A stretch of 64,000 nt of DNA from Cymodocea nodosa (lineage: Eukaryota > Streptophyta > Magnoliopsida > Alismatales > Cymodoceaceae), in NCBI GenBank assembly GCA_036874045.1, contig CM072341.1:1128501-1192500 (forward strand). The letters run 5' to 3'. The first letter of the stretch is position 1. The number at the start of each line of letters is the position of its first letter. Below are positions 60,100 to 64,000 of the stretch, one piece after another. The translations under genes and the position numbers were made by a program. The notes under the pieces are model-generated. The model did no database searches and was not told the origin of the DNA. It saw only the letters and a list, made by a program, of their open reading frames with translations.

Positions 60100-63000
60100 A
60101 GTTATACATACTTATTTCTAGGAGTTTCTGATCTATGACAACTCCCTTGCATCACCTAAATTTTAGCAATCGATAGTGAGAACGTAAGTATATAAGAGGG
60201 AAAGAAGATGCCTCCTCCTTTTTCTTTCTTTCCTATTTAAATCATACATCGGTAAGGACATAGGCACCACACGTCGGTCCTCATGTTACTTTTCACAAAA
60301 GAAAAAGTACATTCTCTTGTTTGTGCCTATTTACATACATACGAAAAAATCCATTGACCTGATCTTTCCCATGCACGTCTCCTCTTTTCATGCAAGCATC
60401 ATGCATGGCTCCATACATGCCAGATAAATCTAGATCACACGCCCCTCCCCCAATGGAAGAGACAAAGCTCCTACGAAGTAATTAAAGAGTAAGGCTAGGG
60501 AACGTTGCACATGCTCCTTCGCCAAACTAGCAAGCCTTCTGCATAGAATCTCCTTTCCGCCCAATGTGGTAAAAGATATGAATATCACGTCGTGTGTGAT
60601 GTTCTTCTTCTCCAAGAGGGTATCCTCCTCAAAACATACCTCTTTAGGCACCTCAAGATCTTCTAATGTCGACATGATAACTTGCAGCTTGTCGTCGAAC
60701 ATGGACGACTCAAAAAGTTTTAAGTCATTGATATTAAAAATTGAATAAATTGACATATAACTTGGTAGATCTAAACTCATTTTCTCCTATCATTTGTAGA
60801 ATCCAAAATGGACCATACCGTAGTGGTTTGAGCATATGACCCACTCCTTTCAATCTTTGCCGCCTTAGATGAAGCCATACCAAATCTCCTTCAATGAATC
60901 TAGAAGGAACTCGATGCTTACCATGCTAGTCTTTATATCGTTGTTGAGTTTGCTCAAGTTGTTGTTGAATATGCCGATGAATTGATTGAATATGTTTTAT
61001 AAAATGGCAAGCCTTGGAAGCCTTAGTAGCCTTTGACGTAACAACGTCACCTACCACAAGTAACTCAAAATCAGGTGGACTATTAGGAAGAAACCCCAAC
61101 GTTACCTCAAAAGGTGTCCTCCCCACAGATTCATGAAATGCCCTATTAAATGCAAACTGTACATAGGGCAAGCTATCATCCCATGTCTTTGGATGACGAA
61201 TATTATAACTCCACAATAGATGAATCACCGTTCGATTGTTGGGACTGTCTATGGATGATATGGTGTACTACGCTTCAATGAGGTATCCATCATCTCCCAT
61301 AAGGACTACCAGAATATGATGAGAAATCGACTATCTCGATCAGACACAATCAATGAGGGTAGTCCAAAATGCATCCACACGTTGAAAAAATAACTTAGTT
61401 GCATCAGCCCTTGAAATAGACTTCTTACATGGCAACAACACTACCATTTTCAAGAATCGATCTACAACAACAAATATATAATCATGTCCACGCCTTGTTT
61501 ATGGTAAACCACCAACAAAATCCCATGGTCGTGTTGGCACCGTCAAGGGTAGATGCATTCCAATCTTCCTATTATTGGGCTTTACTTGACTACATAAGAC
61601 ACATCCTCGAATGTATCTTGCCACATCTGTTGCTAGATGGGGCCAATGAATATATCGATTGAGATGAGCAACTGTCTTGTTTACCCCAAAATGTCCTGCC
61701 ACTTTTGAGGAATGGGCTTCACGTATCCAATGTAGCCTATCAACTCCATAAGGAACACATAATTGATGCCCCTTCCATAGTACTCCATCTACAATATGAA
61801 GCCCAATTTGTCATCGATATTGCCCTTCCTTCTATGCTAAACAAAAATCAACATCGTCTTTATACAACACCACTACCTCTTCTGTTGGCAAGGCTTTCCA
61901 CCAAACCAAACTACTAAGGACTACTATTGGTCGAGAAAGAAAATCGACAAGCTTATTATGTCCCCCTTGCTTATACTTTAACAATAAATTAAATTGTTGA
62001 AGATAAGCCATCCATTTCATATGACGAGTTTGTTGCAAACAACTTTGAGATTGCAAATATTGAAGTGGACAATGGTCGATGTGGATGACTGTCTCTTTCC
62101 CCAAGATATAACACCTCCAATGTTTTATAGCCTGGTGTAATGCAAGAAACTCCTTATCATATGTGGAATACATAAGTTGCACACCTTGTAACCGCTTCGA
62201 GTAATATGCAATAGGATGCCCCTCTTGAAGTAAAATTGCTCCTATTACATGGCCTGATGCATCAACATCTATCTCAAATGGTTGCTGGAGACTTGGTAAC
62301 GCCAATACCAGCATCGTTGAAATATGACTCTTCAATTCCTCAAAAGCTTGCTGACTTAGTGGATCCCATACAAACTTTTGATGCAACTTCGTTAGCTAAT
62401 GAAGTAGGGTTGCTATAACTAAAAAATTATGGATAAACTTCCGTAAATACTAACATGCTCCCAAGAAATTTCATACCTCGGTTGTCTTTGTAGGGGCTAG
62501 TCACTTCTAGATGACTGAAACCTTTGTTGGATCTACCTATATTTCTCCATTGCCAATGATAAAACCAAGATAAAGCAGTCAATCACGTCCCCATTCACAT
62601 TTCTTCCCATTGAGATGTAACCTGTTGCTCTATAGAACCTCCAACACCTATCGAAGATGCTCTACATGCTCCTCCATACTCTCACTATAAATGAGAATAT
62701 CATCAAGGTAAACTAGTACAAACTGCTCTAGAAATGGCCATAACACATTGTTCATTAACTGCATAAACGTAACCGAGGCATTGCACAAGCCAAAGGGCAT
62801 TACCCTCCACTCATACAATTCTTGTCTTGTCTTGAAGGTAGTTTTCCATGAATCTTTCTTCTTCACCCGCACTTGATGGTAGCCACTCCGTAGATCTATC
62901 TTGGTGAAGACGCAAGCCACCTTCAATTGATCAAGAATATCGTCTATTTGTGGCAATGGATAACAATTCTTGACTGTAAGCTTGTTGAGAGCATGATAGT

Positions 63001-63800
63001 CAATACAAAGTCGCCAACCTCTATCTTTTTTTGGAATGAGCACCACGGAAGATGAACAAGGTGAAGTACTTGGACGGAGCACTCCCTTGTCCAATAACTC
63101 TTGAATCTTATTTTTAATCTCCTCATTCTCCAACACAGAGTACTAGTAGAGGGGAAGATTTGGTAAAACACCATCCGTCATCAACTGGATCTCATGGTTG
63201 ATGGTCTGCCTCGAAGGCAAACCTTGCAGCTCTGCAAACATCTCTAGAAATAGCTCCACCACCGGTGTAAGTGCTTGTGGCTCTCCATGTAGTGTACCTG
63301 CAACCACCACCATCTCCTACTCCTCTTGTTGATGCAACATTACCAACACATAGGCTTTTAATGCATGCAACGTTCTTCATATTTGTCCCACCATCACCAT
63401 CTCCACTCATGGATGACGCTTCAACGGTTGTCGATGGACCACGTAAACATGCTCCTCTTTCTCCAACTCATATTGTTGAGCTCTATGAAAATACTTCCCA
63501 TCCCGTAACCACAAGTAGGGACTCCCAAGCACTACATCATAAATATCTAAAGGAACCACATCACACACCACTTCATCAACAAAACGTGCAATCAAGGCAA
63601 ACTTTATAGTGCACTGTTGTGTGACATGCTGTCCCACTCCTTGCACAATCCACCCCAAAGGATAAGGCGCTAGATGGGGAGTTGTTGGAAGTCCCACCTG
63701 TTGTACAAGAGCCTTTGAAATCCAATTTTTCTGGGTGCAAGGATCAATGATAGTATTGACCATTCCTTGCTTCATTTGAATACGAAGGATAAAAAGCTCA
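60100..63800 (-). mobile_element. Ty3/gypsy retrotransposon, 5' truncated
   Basis: Pol in the order protease, RT, RNase H, integrase on the minus strand, then a purine tract (GGGGGAGGGGCG type, 60440-60452) and a putative 3' LTR starting TGTGATCTAG at 60439 and running to about 60100. Gag and 5' LTR are missing: an hAT fragment follows the protease at about 63818. The outer LTR boundary is not proven. Confidence 0.75.
60430..63775 (-). pseudogene. Gypsy pol, degenerate
   Basis: Protease-like segment at 63407-63775 (IIDPCTQKNWISKALVQQVG, then PLGWIVQG; the usual D(S/T)G active site reads DPC). RT at 62648-63136 (LRPSTSPCSSSVVLIPKKDR, RLCIDYHALNKLTVKN, YLDD at 62699-62710). RT tail and RNase H at 61832-62386 (PFEIDVDASGHVIGAILLQE, YDKEFLALHQAIKHWR). 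Integrase zinc-binding region at about 61499-61702 (GHFGVNKTVAHLNR, GCVLCSQVK) and core remnant at 60926-61228 (KTWDDSLPYVQFAFNRAFHE). C-terminal region at 60430-60780 (LPSYMSIYSIFNINDLK). Stops separate the segments; not functional. Confidence 0.88.
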
Positions 63801-63817
63801 TTTACTAGTGAAGCCTT

Positions 63818-64000
63818 TTCATGTAAACTTTGATGATAGAATATATTTTCTTCTAAGTTTAGTAATAGTAATTGAAGATATTCAAATCTCTGTAGTTTGA
63901 GAGTAATGATGTTCTAACTAAAATGTTAAAAAATCATGGTTACTAGTGTCATTGAAGTTGAATTTATTGAAATTGCATGATATTTACGCAAATAGAAGTT
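63818..64000 (-). pseudogene. hAT fragment, third copy
   Basis: Matches 50250-50420 of the second hAT copy in the same orientation (TGTAAACTTTGA(C/T)GATAGAATA, CTCTGTAGTTTGAGAGTA). It continues beyond the window. Confidence 0.7.

Overview
This is a low-GC plant nuclear window. The evidence is spliced genes, plant glycine-rich secreted proteins, and copia, Athila-type, SIRE-type, hAT and PIF/Harbinger elements; no organellar, bacterial or RNA genes were seen. The style of the glycine-rich proteins (signal peptide, then TRVLTAYASG or ARILSAYGSG, then Gly runs alternating with GSGYGSGSGSGYG) recalls monocot cell-wall glycine-rich proteins. That placement is a weak inference and I cannot name a species.

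The host genes are a small family of single-exon glycine-rich protein (GRP) genes. Four full-length near-identical copies are A (4414-4857, +), D (27034-27480, +), F (46464-46907, -) and G (51096-51545, -). A second subtype is C (15595-16155, +) with a truncated inverted copy E (42933-43208, -). Copy B (13048-13572, +) ends at a premature in-frame stop. A separate two-exon gene (25240-25592, +) encodes an 86-residue secreted Cys-rich peptide with the same overall plan as the short plant GRPs.

The locus is built as a large interrupted inverted duplication. The left arm runs about 3.7-16.2 kb and the right arm about 47.5 back to 43.0 kb, with further direct copies at 26.2-27.9 kb and 50.7-58.4 kb. 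GRP upstream flanks, some carrying an old copia fragment, recur at 0.3-1.7 kb and 58.1-60.1 kb. Between the arms lie an HSP70 C-terminal pseudogene, a decayed copia element (17969-24970), gene D, a gypsy gag fragment, a three-level nest of solo LTRs (29400-35026), the 5' part of a second copia (35976-38438) and a 5' part of an Athila-like gypsy element (38439-41288).

Transposons explain most of the sequence, and many have readable boundaries. They are an hAT element at 8825-12386 (8-bp duplication CTATATAT), LTRs at 19610-21598 (GCCCT), 29400-35026 (GATAA), 30690-34755 (GAATA) and 30765-32979 (GGCAG), and a PIF/Harbinger element at 51909-58084 (CTA). The Harbinger element is the freshest: it has two spliced genes with no internal stop codons, a DDE transposase and a Myb/SANT-like partner. 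It sits about 360 bp upstream of GRP gene G and carries an array of perfect 36-bp palindromes. The right end of the window is a decayed gypsy pol (about 60.1-63.8 kb, -) joined to another hAT fragment.
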